DNA from: Hsuehochloa calcarea
Taxonomy: Eukaryota > Streptophyta > Magnoliopsida > Poales > Poaceae
Assembly (NCBI GenBank): GCA_036346395.1
Contig: CM070598.1
Coordinates: 7,609,517-7,673,516, forward strand
Direction: 5' to 3'
Length of the DNA: 64,000 nt
Shown: one piece after another, positions 1 through 12,727 of the stretch
Position numbering within the stretch: position 1 is the first letter of the stretch
Layout of the letters: every line of letters begins with the position of its first letter
Notes under the pieces: generated by a model
Databases searched by the model: none
Seen by the model: only the letters and a program-made list of their open reading frames with translations
Told to the model about the DNA's origin: nothing
Made by a program: the position numbers and the translations under genes

Positions 1-2424
1 TGCATTCGGAGGAATGGAGTGTATTCACGCCCTTGTATTTGCACTAAAAATCCTTCCTTGGACACGGTTTGAAACACCAGAGTTTCTTAGAAAAGAAAAC
101 ATTTAGTCTCGTTAGATATATGAGGCTTCCTATAAAAACTTTATATAGAATATTGCTCATTCCCAAGGAAATGATCTGGACTTACGAATGACTACTTTTC
201 AAAATACTACCAGCATACTCTTTTACTCACAAGACACTAGTACAGCGACCAAGGTGCTGTTGGGAAAGAAAAAAATCCTACCCGTATTTTTCTCATCCCA
301 TAGACTAGTATACACTTCAACAGGAAAAAAATACGGCAAAGCATTGTTGCCATGTGTATATATGCCATCCATGAAGGGACGCTTTTTTGTACTGGCATGG
401 GATGATCTCTCTCTCTGGGAGGAGAGGGAGAGGAAATGAGAGAGAGAGAGAGAGAGAGAGTTGTGTGTGCATATACTTCTGCACAGCTTGTCACTTCAAA
501 ACAGTAGTAGCTCTGTAGAGCCTGCAACGCCAGCTGATGGATCTGGTTTAAATCTACTTGTGTGAAATTTATACCCCTACTAGTCACTGCTGCCCATCTA
601 CACTCCCCACTTTCAACTTTCTTTGTGTACCAGAAATAATAACTCTAAGAGAGAGAGGAGGATGAATTGACGGAGAAGTAGAGAGATGTGGAATGAATTC
701 GAGTGAGTAATAATAATACAGTAGTGTTGTAGCATTAACTATTCCTTGATGCAGAAACCTCATTGCAAAAGCGTAGGGGGGAATGTAACGTATGGGTATA
801 AATTCGAAGGTCACTTCAAATACATAAGAGTACTCCAATACATACACATTCTTCCTACTTCTACAAGACGCAGCGTTGATACTGTAAGATGTTTTCATGT
901 ATACCTTTACTTGCATATAAGAGCCACGCAACGTACAATTTTGAATTTTGTAGCATGCAGTGCGTCTCCTTGTCTATCATGTACACTGCAAGATCGACCA
1001 AGACAACTCGAGTACAAAATCTTGTAGCATTCATGCTTCGATCTATGTTTACATGCATAAGCGCGACAACTGTACACTTAACTATTTTAAAATTTAAGAT
1101 TCAAAATTAGTATTTTGCGAGGTGTCTAAAAAATTAGTATTTCCTCTAAAAATAGTATTTTGAAAATAAGATTTGATATATTTAAAATTGCATATATCCT
1201 CTTACATCTAAAATGCCTATAAAAGCATCCTCCTAACTATGTCACATCACCTAAAAGCACTAGCCATTAGATCAAACTCAATTAAAATATTAACCCTTAG
1301 AACTTAAATACTTAATAAATGCTTTGATTATACACATTTTAGTTGAAAGGGTGGAAGTTCATTGAACCATATGGGAAGACACATTTCTATGGCATCCTTT
1401 CGAGATTATAAATAGTATAGGAATACTTTCATTAGTGTTGATAGTAAAAATAATCATCACTCAAACAACCCCGCGTCAAAGCACAGGTGATAATAATAGT
1501 TGAAACCTAAATTTTGAACACTACTTACAGTTGGATGGCAAAAGTCGGATACTATATTTATTTTTTTGCGATTACAAGTAAATGCAATTGCACATACACA
1601 TAAGCGAGTGCATCCGCCCCTTTAGCACACACCTAAAAATATGATGTCTAATCCGTGTTCTTACAAAATTCCTACTGAGGTAGGCACCAAGATTTAAAGC
1701 CTAACTAACCCACTACCACCACGAAGTGGTGTCGTGGTGGTTCCCAGTCGTCGAATATTATCAAGAACCCATTTAAACATGAAAGATTGGGGCAATTCGT
1801 TATATGCTATTGAATAACTTTAAATCTTTATAATATATCACTGATGTCTCACTGACATGTGAACCGTAGATCCACGTACTAGTAGCATTATGAGTGTCAT
1901 ATTATGAATCATGTAGTTATTCAGTGGTATATTATGAATTTTATTTGAAAACTATAAACATCTCTCGCATTCCTAAGATATACTGTACGCCAAATATTTT
2001 TTGTCTGAATGATTCGGATATACATGTACAATACTAGACCATACTGCGGCCAATCGATCAAGTTATATTTGTAACCACACAAGATTCATAGGAACATGCG
2101 TTGGAAAATTGACATATATACTATATAGTAATAATCAAGCCTCATGCACAGATTATTGTGTTCTACATTCTAGTGCTTGCTATTAATTTCTCGCGACTAT
2201 ATAGATCCATGCCTCAGTAGCTTTGTGCATTATGCAGTGATGCTATAGTATAAATTCAGTGTAATTCAGTTTTGTGGAGGTATAAATGCAAACCCTATAT
2301 AGCATATAGTTGTGTACGTAGTTTGTTTCTTTGGCATGTTAGAGTTGGGGTTGGCCAGCGTTTGGTTTGGAGCTATTGTTGTGGCATGCTACTATTTCTT
2401 AATTAGCACATAGGTCCACATAGC
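1..2424. other. Gene-free, AT-rich stretch
   Basis: No coding region, RNA gene or bounded element is recognisable on either strand. The open frames here are short, AT-rich and overlap on opposite strands, with no motif. A GA microsatellite lies at 438-460. The stretch ends at the terminus of a copia LTR at 2425. Confidence 0.5.
438..460. repeat. (GA)n microsatellite
   Basis: About 11 perfect GA units, preceded by an imperfect CT/GA tract from about 405. Confidence 0.95.
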
Positions 2425-4064
2425 TGTTGGGATACGAGTAGGCTACGCTAGTTGATAATTCAAAAAATCTATCACGTAAACCAGAATGCCATGCAAGCAA
2501 GAGATTACCGATCGTTACCACCAGATACGCGATGCAGTGGAAGAAGAGTTGGTGCAGTCTGGTCCAACGAAAAGCATGTCGATGTAGTGGTCGTAGTCGA
2601 TCATCCGGCGTAGTCGATCGTTCAACGTAGTTGATCGTCCTCGTAGTCAATCGTCCTCTCAGGCAACCGATTGCTTTCCTTGCAAAGTCGCGGGTCATCC
2701 TCGAGCGCAACAAGAACCGTATTAGCGCCTTTACGGTATCCACACATCCATGGCAAAAACATCGTACGCCGGTGTGCTAGCACCAAGTCGCACGAGAAGA
2801 CTCTCTCAAGAAGATGACGGTTAGGGTTTCTGGAGCAACTCACAACAACTCTTGTCGTGTGTCTCCTCTGTTACCCCTATCTCCACATAGCCTCAAACAT
2901 CTCCTTATATAGTGCTCGTGATGGATCCTATTCGAACACGTTTGATGAATCGTGTCCGTATTGGTTTGTTCTAACCCGTTAAGTGTGTGACCCTGTAGGT
3001 TCATGTGTACTTGTTGTGACTCGGAAACCTTTTCCAACTACGAGTCGTTAGTAGTACCTAGCAGGACATAATGATTCCCGAATACACACAAATTATATCA
3101 GACGAATCTTAATGCAATATGATCTACGATCAGGTCCTATTTGGTCTCGACTAGTTTGTAACTCCTTACGACCAGATTTCGATCAGCCTACGACTAGCTC
3201 ACATTTGGTCTCAACCAGTTTGTAACTCCTTACAATCAGGGTTCAACCACTTAGTGATCATGTTCGACCAGCCCACGACCAACTTGTATCTCCATACGAC
3301 TAGTCTATATCTGATCGAACTGAATGACCAGCTCTTGTATTCTCCCTTTGCCTCATGATATCTGGTTGAACTCCATGTGAGATATTATGTCATCCATAGA
3401 CTGTTCAATACTTTCTCGATCGAGTGTCAAATAACTTCATGTGGTCAAACTCTTCGACCACCAGTGGTATGGACATGCACTTTCTTTATCTGACCACATC
3501 ACGGGGCCCAAAGATATCTCTCATGTTATGTTACAAGGGCAAATTCCATATCCAACCAGTAACATTCCTCCGCATATTTCTTAGCATATTTGAAAGCTAC
3601 CTTTATGACTACCCAGTTATAGAGTAGCATTTGGCAACCCCTAAGTGTACTCTTAGACATGTACCATGATTATACATCATCATTGGTTGAGACTAACTGA
3701 TGATACATGAAATCATAACAATCTCAGCAGTGTTTCAAGGTGGGTCAATCCAATACCATGTTCTCTAACATGTGTTCACATTATTAATTCGATACCCCTA
3801 TTCCATGACTGGTAAGACAGGGTCATCAATCAATACGTGTGTTGGTCGATAGGATCACTGGTGTTCCAACAAGTGATATTCGACTAAGGATACATTTAGA
3901 ACGATATCATAAAAATTAGAAGAACTTCACCAACAAGTCACATACTTGTTAATCTTTATAACAAATGATTCATTCAAGGAACAGAATAACACTTATTCAG
4001 TAATTCATAAACATAGATGTGATACAATCATCTCTATGATTACCTCTAGGTCATATCACCAACC
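2425..4064 (-). repeat. 3' LTR of a Ty1/copia element
   Basis: Read on the minus strand, the LTR starts just after a polypurine tract at about 4065-4077 (GCAAGTGGGAGAC) with TTGGTGATATG, where the usual TG is mutated. It ends at 2425 with TATCCCAACA, the copia-type CCAACA terminus. A TATA-like CTATATAAGG lies at about 2904-2913 in the right orientation. The element's RNase H ends just on the far side of the polypurine tract, which fits a 3' LTR. A 340-bp part (about 3278-3620) is repeated in the same orientation at about 5490-5815, interpreted as a remnant of the 5' LTR. The exact ends are inferred from the terminal motifs; no target-site duplication can be scored because the other end is lost. 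Confidence 0.65.
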
Positions 4065-4082
4065 GTCTCCCACTTGCACTAG

Positions 4083-5490
4083 AGTCAATCATATAGGTAT
4101 CTTATACCCATTGCTCTTGTGTGCTTCTCATGCTTAGGTTGCAGGTAAGGCTTTGTCAACAGATTAACAATATTCAAATCGTGTGCACTTTGTATATCTT
4201 CACATCATCTCTTTCAACGATCTCATGAATAATGTGATATCATCAAAGTATGTGTTTGGACTTTTGATGTGATCTAGGCTCCTTAGCTTGTGCAATGGCT
4301 CCACTATTATTACAATAGATATCCATTGGACTGGAAGCACTCAAAACCACCCCCAGTTTATTAATGAACTTTCTAATCCATACGACTTTTTTTGCAGCTT
4401 CCAAAGCCGAAATGTACTCGGCCTCTGTTGTAGAATCAGCAACCATTCCTTACTTGGAATTCTTCCAACTCACTGCTCCTCCATTAAGACAAAACACAAA
4501 CCCTGATTGCGATCTGAAATTATCCTAGTCGGTTTGGAAGATAGCATCGGTGTAACCACTTACGACCAGTTCTTTCTCGCTACCTTACACAAGGAATGCA
4601 TCCTTAGTCCTTCTCAAGTGCTTAAGGATATTCTTGACAGCTATCCAGTGACCTTCACCTGGATCCGACTGGTATATGCTCGTAACACTTAGAGCATACA
4701 ACACATCTGGTCATGTACATAGCATAGCATACATGATAATTCAATAGCTGAAGCATATGGAATTCTACTCATTTTGTCTCATTCATTAGTGGTCATAGGA
4801 CACTAACTCTTGCTAAGATTAATGCTATGTGTCATGGACAAGAAACCTCTCTTGGAATCTTGCATGCTGAACCGTTTCAACACCTTGTCTTTGTACATAT
4901 CCTGGCTTAATCCAATTAGCCTTTTAGTTCCATCTCTATAGATCTTTATACCAAGAATATATGTTGCATCTTCTAAATATTCCAATGAGAAACTATTTCT
5001 TAATGAAGTTTTAACAGATTCAGGCATTAGAATATATTTTTTCGACCAGTAGTATGTCATCCATATACAAGATCAGAAATACAAGCTTACTCTCACTAAC
5101 CTTCTTGTAAATACAAAGTTCTTCTTCGTTCTTGATGAAGTCAAACCCTTTGGCCACTTCATCAAAACGAATGTTCCAACTCCGAGATGCTTGCTTCAAT
5201 CCATAAATAGATTTCTTAAGCTTGCATACATTTCTAGCTTCCTTTGAATCGTCAAAACCCTCAGAATATGTCATGTACAAATCCTCACTAAGGTTTCTAT
5301 TTAGAAAGCCGTTTTGACATCCATTTGTCATATCTTATAATCAAAATATACAGTAATAACTAGAATGATCCGGATAGACTTAAGCATCACGACAGGTGAG
5401 AAGGTTTCATCAAAATCAACACCTTGAATTTGTTTGAAACCCTTCGCGATCAGTCGTGCCTTATGAATGTGAATATTTTTATTCATATCT
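4083..5490 (-). pseudogene. Ty1/copia reverse transcriptase-RNase H, broken
   Basis: The C-terminal part of a copia polyprotein, which copies element RNA into DNA, lies here in several broken frames. Reading down the minus strand, one sees the RT start with KARLIAKGF and DETFSPVV (about 5400-5460), then SIYGLKQASRSW (about 5190), the polymerase motif YMDDILL (about 5055), and SQDMYKDKVLKRFSMQDSK (about 4860-4915). After a decayed stretch comes RNase H with ADSTTEAEYIS (about 4420), a CNNSGAIAQA motif and KSKHIL. The C-terminal tail reaches GIRYL, followed by a stop next to the polypurine tract. Frameshifts and stops separate the pieces. Capsid, protease and integrase are absent: coding stops at about 5490, where LTR-like sequence resumes. 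This is a dead, internally deleted copy. Confidence 0.85.
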
Positions 5491-5815
5491 ACGACCAGCT
5501 CGTATCTCCATATGACTAGTCTATATCTGATCGAACTGAACGACCAGCTCATGTATTCTCCCTTTGCCTCACGATATCTGGTTGAACTCCAGGTGAGATA
5601 TTATGTCATCCATGGAATGTTCAATACTTTCTCGATCGAGTATCAGATAACTTCATGTGGTCGAATTCTTCGACCACCAGTGGCATGTCCATGCACTTTC
5701 TTTATTCGACCACATTGAGGGGCCCGAGACATCTATCCTGTTAAGTTAGGAGGGACAAATCTCATATCCGATCAGTCACATTCCTCTGCATGTTTCTTAG
5801 CATACTCGAAAGCTA
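5490..5815 (-). repeat. Partial LTR copy, direct repeat of 3278-3620
   Basis: This segment matches 3278-3620 nearly base for base in the same orientation, for example around the shared CTCCCTTTGCCTCA and TACTTTCTCGATCGAGT. Since the lower copy is inside the 3' LTR, this one is best read as what is left of the 5' LTR after deletion of gag through integrase. It ends abruptly where a different LTR begins at 5825. Confidence 0.6.
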
Positions 5816-6023
5816 CAACGGGAGTGACAAGGATTAAAATATCTATGTATTACTTTAATACATAATAGAAGACCATATGTCTTTGTGGTCGTAACCCCTA
5901 TGGCTAATGACCCCTGTGGTCGTAAGGATTCTAGAGGTTAGATAAAGGGTACCTTGGTCGGATGAGGTCCTGCACCCAATCCCCGACTAGATGACTGCTC
6001 GTGAAGGCTATGAAATAGCATTT

Positions 6024-7599
6024 CACTACTACAGAAAAACTCATCACAGACGGTTCTAAACCATCATCACAGACGGTTTTTGAACCGTCTGAATTTTTGT
6101 GTCTGTGATGACACGAGGTCATCACAGACGGTTTTTTAACCGTCTGTGAAAAATGCTATCACAAACGGTTCTATTCACGAACCGTCTTTGATAGCGACTA
6201 TCACAGACGGTTCTATTCTCCAACCGTCTGTGATAGTGTATTTTCACAAACGGTTCGTGAATAGAACCGTCTGTGATATTCTATTTTCACAGACGGTTCT
6301 AAAAAGAACCGCTCATGATAGTAACTATCCTGACGGTTCTTGTTTAGAACCGTCTGTGATAGTTTTTTCTATGGCAAAAAAAAACGAAAACGGATTTTCA
6401 CTTCGTATGGAGCCTCCGAGCCTCACATGAATCGATATTGATTTTTGATTTCGCTAGCTTTCCCACAATAGCGAGCATCACAAGTAGCATCAACTCAATC
6501 CATTCACAGTACTAAAAACAACACGACATGCATCACCCACATCACAGTAGCATCAACTCAAACAATTCACAGAGTACTAACACATCACAGTAGTAATCTA
6601 CATCACAGAGCAAAAGGGGGGAGTAGAGAGAGTGAGGTCATGGGAGGCTGGGGTGACGAGGTCATGGGAGGCCGGCGACGATGAGGCCGGGGCAAGGTGG
6701 AGGAGGCGCAGCATTTAACTCGAGGAAGGCCGGGCGACGAAGTAGAGGCGGGGTGTGAAGTAGAGGAGGCGGGGCGACGAGGTCGTGGGAGGCCGGCGGC
6801 GACGAGGCTGGGGCGAGGTGGAGGAGGTGGAGGAGGCCGCGGGAGGGGAGGCTAGAGGAGAAATGGCAAAGGAGGAGATGGAGATGGCAAAGGGGGAGAT
6901 GAATGACTCTGTTAATATAGAGAAATTTTCGGGAGCCCGCCATTATGTGCAAATTTTCATTTTCCCGCCTAACGAAACCAAAGTATCACAGACGGTTTTA
7001 TACAAAAACCGCTCTGATGATGATATCCGAGCGGTTCGTATCACGAACCGCTGCGTGATGAGTGTCTCATCACGCACGGTTCTAACCACGAGCCGCCTGC
7101 GTGATGAGATACTCATCACAGACGGTTCTAACTACGAACCGTCTGTGATTTTAGGTTTTTACCATGGTTTGAATTTTTCCTTACTCTTGAATTTACCATG
7201 GCTTGAATTTTTCCTTACTCTTGAATTTACCATGGCTTGAATTTTTACCATGGTTGAGGTTTTCCAAATTCAAACCATGGTAAAATCTAAAATCACAGAC
7301 GGTTCTAACCATGAACCGTCTGTGATGAGTATCTCATCACAAACGGCTCGTGGTTAGAACCGTCGTGATATTCTCATTATCCGCAGGCGGTTCGTGGTTA
7401 GAACTGTCAGGAACCATCACGATGGTTCTAACCACGAACCGTCGTGATGTGTAGATATCACGCACGGTTCTCTAGAACCGCTCGTGATAGTGACATACCA
7501 CGACGGTTCGTCTTGGAACCGCTCTGTGATTACTTTATCACGCACGGTTTCAAGAACAAATGCGTGATGGCGTCTTCTATAGCCTGTTTTGTAGTAGTG
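6024..7599. mobile_element. Non-autonomous CACTA (En/Spm) element, 1.58 kb
   Basis: The left end reads CACTACTACAGAAAA and the right end TTTTGTAGTAGTG, perfect CACTA inverted termini. The 3-bp target duplication TTT lies at 6021-6023 and 7600-7602. Both ends carry many direct and inverted copies of a subterminal motif like CACAGACGGTT (about 6050-6360 and 6980-7560), the transposase-binding type of repeat. The interior has a GC-rich block (6640-6900) that on the minus strand looks like a promoter and CT-rich leader (CTATATTAAC followed by pyrimidine-rich sequence). No transposase domain is present, so it would need help in trans. Confidence 0.92.
7158..7276. repeat. Short CCATGG-containing tandem/palindromic repeat
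   Basis: Two tandem copies of a unit of about 35 bp containing TTGAATTTTTCCTTACTC, followed by inverted copies around TACCATGG. The array lies inside the CACTA element, between subterminal repeats. Confidence 0.7.
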
Positions 7600-8082
7600 T
7601 TTGGATGCGAATCCAAGTGTATTCTTTACCGTGTGATGAATGGAACACATAGCATATTTGTCCCATACCATGTGACGTCTCATGGTCCTAAGATACTGAC
7701 AATAACCACTATACGGTTGAGTGTCTCACAGACACTAACCGACTACCAATTACTATTTCGTTAACTGTATTTGACCCTCCGATCGAGCATGTCACTTCTA
7801 ACATGCGTCTTCTCCAGGAATAACTGCCACCTCTTCGATGATTATTTAAAGACGGAGCACAGAGGAATAAGGGCATCAGATTGAAGCATCACAATCGACA
7901 CTAGATTCATGTTTCAACTATGATTCAATAGCATAGCAAATACTACTCTTAGTGTAATTAGGATTAGTCCACCGCCTTGTCGAAAGCACCCCATGTAAAG
8001 GATTCAGTTCATAGCAATAAAGAGCAATCATATTCTCTTCCAAGAACTCTTTGTTATTTTTCTCTATTTTATTTGGTAAGAC

Positions 8083-8775
8083 GATAGGGAGGGAATGAGG
8101 AGGCGGATGGCAGCTAGGGGTGGTGGTGGAGGAGGAGGCATCGCCGACAAGGCAACAGGGTGGTGGCGGGTCAAGCAGAGGGGAGATGGCTAGATCGGGA
8201 CTCAATTGGGAGCCAGGGCTAAGGGCCTTGTATAGGAATGGGAAGGGTGAGGATCGTCGGATTGAGATTATGCGGTTGAAAAAAGCGAATGATTTTGTGA
8301 GCTGAAATCAGTCATTTTTTTCTTCTAATGAGGAATAGACGGACCCTTTTATTTAACTTATAGCGACCAATTCGACCGATATAAAATATGTTCACATTGC
8401 CACACAGATCTCATCGAGTACGGTAGCTGGCCAATCAAATTAATAGCCCAATAGTGCGAGAAAATAAGTGGAACTATTGGCGGAACTTTAACTGTTTGCA
8501 AAAGAGAAGGTAAATACTATAATTTGTGCTTGAGATGATGTTTGTAAGAAGTGGACAGTCTATTTAATACAACTACTACGTGATATTAGTACCAGCTTTT
8601 TTGGACCAGCTTGGAATGAAAAAAAAGCACAATATGGTTCCCTCAAGAATCATACAAAAGTTGTATGTTCCAGACAGGGACTTACAAAGCAATTCATTGC
8701 TAAGAAATTATAGAGCAATTCATTGTCGATAAATTCTGGTTGACAAGGGATGTCATGCCCACCGACCGGTTGGTA
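8083..8775. other. Gene-free stretch between two CACTA elements
   Basis: A purine-rich, GC-rich block at 8088-8260 is followed by AT-rich sequence. Open frames here are short and show no motif. I see no gene. Confidence 0.4.
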
Positions 8776-9897
8776 CACTCTCGTAAAAGAGGTTATACCG
8801 GACGTCTCATTATAGACGATTTTCAAAAATTATCTTTATTGTAATTATTACAGACGATTTTACAAATGTAACGGTCTATGTTATTAGCGATGGCTAGAAC
8901 CGTCTGTGATACATCATTATCACAGACGGTTCTATGATGTCTCCGAATATCACAGATTATTTTAAATACAAACCGTTTGTGATGTATCTGAATAACACAA
9001 ACGGTTTGTATTAAAAACCGTCTGTGATAAGTATCTTCTGATTTTTTTGAATACTTGCGCGGGAGGTGAAATATTTTTGTGCTGTCCTTATATACTATAC
9101 CCACCCCCGCCTTGTCTTCCATCAGTCTCTCCCTCTCCCCTCCCCGTGTCGAGCTCCGGCGACCGCCCTCATTTCCCGGCAGGTTCAGCGAGGAAACGCA
9201 ACTGATGATGAGCAGGAGGAGGAGGAACACACAGGAGCTCCATGTCTGCCACAGGAGGCCGACACGCGTTCGCAATGTGCTATTTCACGACACTTGCAAT
9301 GAGTTGGCGCTGCGGCTCGACCAGTACCGTCAGATCTGGCCGCCCCATCTTGTCCTCAGGCGAGCACGAAGTTTTGCCCCCAAATCCCCATATAGGTTTC
9401 CTTCTTACTCTGATTTCGTCCCCTCCATCTTGTCAAATTTCGTTCTCAGTAAGGACCCCCATCTGTGGTCGACAAGCGAGGCCGATTCATTTCGAGATGT
9501 TCGCCTCTACTCGACCTCGTCCTCGTGAGAGAGTGAGCCATTGATTAATTGAGAGAGAGAGAGAATCTTTTAATTACCTTCTTGCAAACTATCGAAAGAG
9601 TACATGGAAACTGCTGCCCAACAATTGATTGGTTTGGCAATGATATGCAATAGAAGCTACTGTCTAGCAATTGAAAGAGCATATAGAATCGATTTTTTTT
9701 GCAATAGAGAAAACTGTCGCAGACGGTTTTTACTATAAAAAACTATTTGTGATAGTCTATTTTCATAGACGGTTTTCTAATCCGTCTGACTTTATGGGTC
9801 TGTGATGACATGACAGATCCATAAAGTCAGATGGTTCATAAAATCATCTGTAATGACGATTTTGAACCGTCTATGATAACCTTTTTTTGTAGTAGTG
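8776..9897. mobile_element. Non-autonomous CACTA element, 1.12 kb
   Basis: The right end is TTTTTTTGTAGTAGTG. The left end, CACTCTCGTAAAAGAGGTTA, is a decayed version of the same terminus. A 3-bp target duplication GTA is found at 8773-8775 and 9898-9900. Subterminal copies of CACAGACGGTT occur at both ends (about 8850-9030 and 9715-9880), so it is the same subfamily as the element at 6024. The interior holds a GC-rich, CT-rich block (about 9100-9530) after a TATA-like TTATATACTATA, which resembles a promoter and 5' leader. An open frame of 149 codons from 9079 runs through this block but matches no family I know. Confidence 0.85.
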
Positions 9898-10224
9898 GTA
9901 ATACGACAGTGGCCTCTTAATTTTGAATATGTTATTGTCAAGTACTGTGGACAAGAAAGAGAGATGCCTGTCAATAGGACGTCCCCACGAGAGATGCTTC
10001 CTCGGTTTTTTACCCCTTGGATTTTTTGCTTATGTTCATGATTTACCGCTTAAGTAGATGCCAACTCCAAAACACTAATAAAGATAATCATTTTCTGCAA
10101 TCCGAATGTACATGTAGTATATATCATGCAAAATATTCCATAGCATCGAAGCAAGGAACTGTTCCAAGTTCATACTTCAAAACACGAACTTGTGGGTGTG
10201 TTTAGCCTAAGACTCATGACATGC

Positions 10225-10248
10225 CTCTCTCTCTCTCTCTCTCTCTCT
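10225..10248. repeat. (CT)n microsatellite
   Basis: Twelve perfect CT units. Confidence 0.95.
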
Positions 10249-11711
10249 GGGGACGACATTTCCTTTCTAATGCAGAGGGAAACATTCCATGTCAGGTAAT
10301 CCTGGCAACGAGAGAAGTCTAGGAGGAAATGGAATAACGTGTAGTCCTCAAGGTCAGCAATTGCAAGCGTCTGATTCTCTACGAAGACCTTCACAGTAGC
10401 GTTACTTAAATTAAAGTTTTTTTACTTGAGTATCATGCTAACGTGCCGTGGAACTACACCTGAACTGACATCAAAGCATGTGAACCCTGCACCCTAAAGG
10501 ATCCACCATATTGTTAAGTTTTTAAAAATATATATATATATACAGTACGTAAAAGATTGCATTCTATACAGCACAGTAGATAGCCCTTTGCAATGTGCAC
10601 ACAGTGCTCACTTAGCCTAAGGATGGAAGTCCATTCCAGTAAAACAAATATTTGCATGAAAGAAAACCAGGAACGGATTAAATCAACAAACTCAAGTAGT
10701 GAAAGACTCGTTTTCACTGTCACTAGCTAAGCAGAGAGCGCTAAACACGCAACTGTTAGTTTTTAGGTTCGTCAGATTAAAGGTTTTATTTTACACGGGC
10801 TAGCTTAAGCAGCAATGAAATGGTAACTTGGCATTAGTCAGCAAAAAATAACAAATTTTGAGAATGATTTTGCACTCCTCAAAAGAAATCTTTGGGGGTA
10901 TATAACCGAAGTCGAACGAAGAATGCTCAAGTTGCAATGCATCAACATGAACCATATATTATTACTAGTACTTGCTCTATATTTTGCTATAGTTTCTTTT
11001 ATATAAACATAGGGCATTACATATTTCTTTTTATCATATTAATGGGAAGTTTTAGCGTGACGGACACAATGTTATAGAACATATCTTTGTTGACACACTA
11101 CACCGCACATCTTCGTTGATGCGGTATCTTCTGTCGGCCACAAAGGATCGGGCATTAATCGGATGTTTTGAAACTAGGGTTCCTCCCATGCTCCTTCTCT
11201 CCGTCTCTCTCTCTCAGCTACTTTGATTAATGTAATGATGGGCAAGGGGCCAGCAGCAGCAAGCACTTTTGCTAGGAGCAGTGCCACCTTGGAGAGGAGC
11301 AAATAGCTCACATCGCATTCAGGTCGAAACCCAAAGGCAAATGGATTGGAGAAAAGAAGGCGGAAATGCAAGAATACTACTGCCACTTTACACCATTCTC
11401 CGGTCCTTTTCATGCGGGGGATTGGAACCTTTGCAGATCCATTTTATCCCACCGCGCGCGCGTGTGTATGGATTTTTGGGTTGCATGACGCTTTTTCTTG
11501 CCAAGCTATTAGGATCTGGGATCTCGTCTGCCGTGGATTCAGATAGGATACAGTGCGGCTCAGATTACATGTTCGTACGCACAGTTTGTCTGATCAGAGA
11601 AATAAAAATGGGGTCTCATAAATTGAGAATATAGTTCTTGTAGGAAGGGTACACCATCTGTCATTCCTAGACAAAAGTACTTCCGAAGAAGAATATGCCC
11701 GAATTGAAAAG

Positions 11712-11789
11712 ATGGCTAGCAAATGGCCTAACACTAGTATACTACTACTTATGGCTAGCAAATGGCCTAACACTAGTATAGTACTACTT
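11712..11789. repeat. 39-bp tandem duplication
   Basis: Two adjacent 39-bp copies, each starting ATGGCTAGCAAATGGCC, that are almost identical. Confidence 0.9.
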
Positions 11790-12529
11790 ACTAGCTACTA
11801 GTATAGATGGATGATTTCCTTTGGATACGGACGCGGTGCTCCTGTGTAACGTAGGTTGGAGGTTGCCACGCACGAAGCATCGGGGTCCGGACAAGCGGCG
11901 GAGCCACCGTCCACTACCGGACTCCCGGCCTTTGCCGAGAGCCCAAAGCTCTCGGCAAAGACGAGTTGACGCTCGGCAACATATTTGCCGAGAGCAGCTC
12001 TCGGCAAATAGCCGTCGGCAAAACATCTACCGGCAAAGGATTCTTTACCGAGAGCCCCTCTCGGCAAAATATTTACCGAGAGTAATTACAACGAGCTCGG
12101 CAAACTATAGCTCTCGGCAAACTGGGTTGCCACAGTAGCGCCAAACGATCGTTAGCGGTGTGATGACTTGTTTGCCGAGAAGCGACCGTCGACAAAGAAT
12201 TTCTTTGCGAGAGCGCGGCCGTCGGCAAATCGACTCTTTGCCGAGAGCTTTGTTCTCGGCTCTCGGCAAAGCGCCTCTTTGCCGAGAGCCTAGCTCTCGG
12301 CAAAGAGGCGATTTGCCGAGAGTTGAGACAAGCTCGGCAAAGCGCCTCTTTGCGAGAGCTAGGCTCTCGCAAAGAGGCGATTTGCCGAGAGTCGAGAACA
12401 AAGCTCTCGGCAAAGAGTCGATTTCCGAGAGGCGAGAACAAAGCTCTCGGCAAAGAGTCCAGAGAGCATTTTTTTATTTTTGTTTATATTTCCAGCTTCA
12501 ACAACACATATTTCACAAATATAACACAT

Positions 12530-12616
12530 CATCCACATCACATATATCACAAATATGTCATCCACATCACATATATCACAAATATGTCATCCACATCACA
12601 TATATCACAAATATAT
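12530..12616. repeat. 29-bp minisatellite, three copies
   Basis: Three tandem copies of a 29-bp unit containing CATCCACATCACATATATC, inside the CACTA element just internal to its left subterminal repeats. Confidence 0.92.
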
Positions 12617-12727
12617 CATCCATCTAAACATCTCAAATCCAACAACACATGTCCATCTCAAAGTGCTAAGTTCATCTCACACAAGTTCATGTCACAAAGT
12701 GCTAATACATGATGAAGAACAACAGAC

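Larger units (their letters stand above)
5825..8082 (+). repeat. LTR-like repeat (copy A), split by a CACTA element
   Basis: About 680 bp of LTR-like sequence beginning TGACAAGGATTAAAAT is interrupted at 6021-6023 and resumes at 7600. It matches 56751-57424 along its whole length, including a GTGTGATGAATGGA block, TACTGACAATAACCAC, and AATCATATTCTCTTC near the end. Removing the insertion and one TTT restores collinearity with the second copy. No coding region of its own family was found next to it, so the superfamily is not assigned. Confidence 0.7.
9901..11908. other. Gene-free stretch with simple repeats
   Basis: No gene is recognisable. It contains a CT microsatellite (10225-10248), a short AT repeat (about 10532-10551) and a 39-bp tandem duplication (11712-11789). 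The open frames at 11170-11630 overlap on both strands and lack motifs. Confidence 0.45.

Noticed and set aside
11784..12627. Many overlapping open frames rich in PRA/SRQ repeats
   Set aside because: They are translations of CACTA subterminal TTTGCCGAGAGC repeats.
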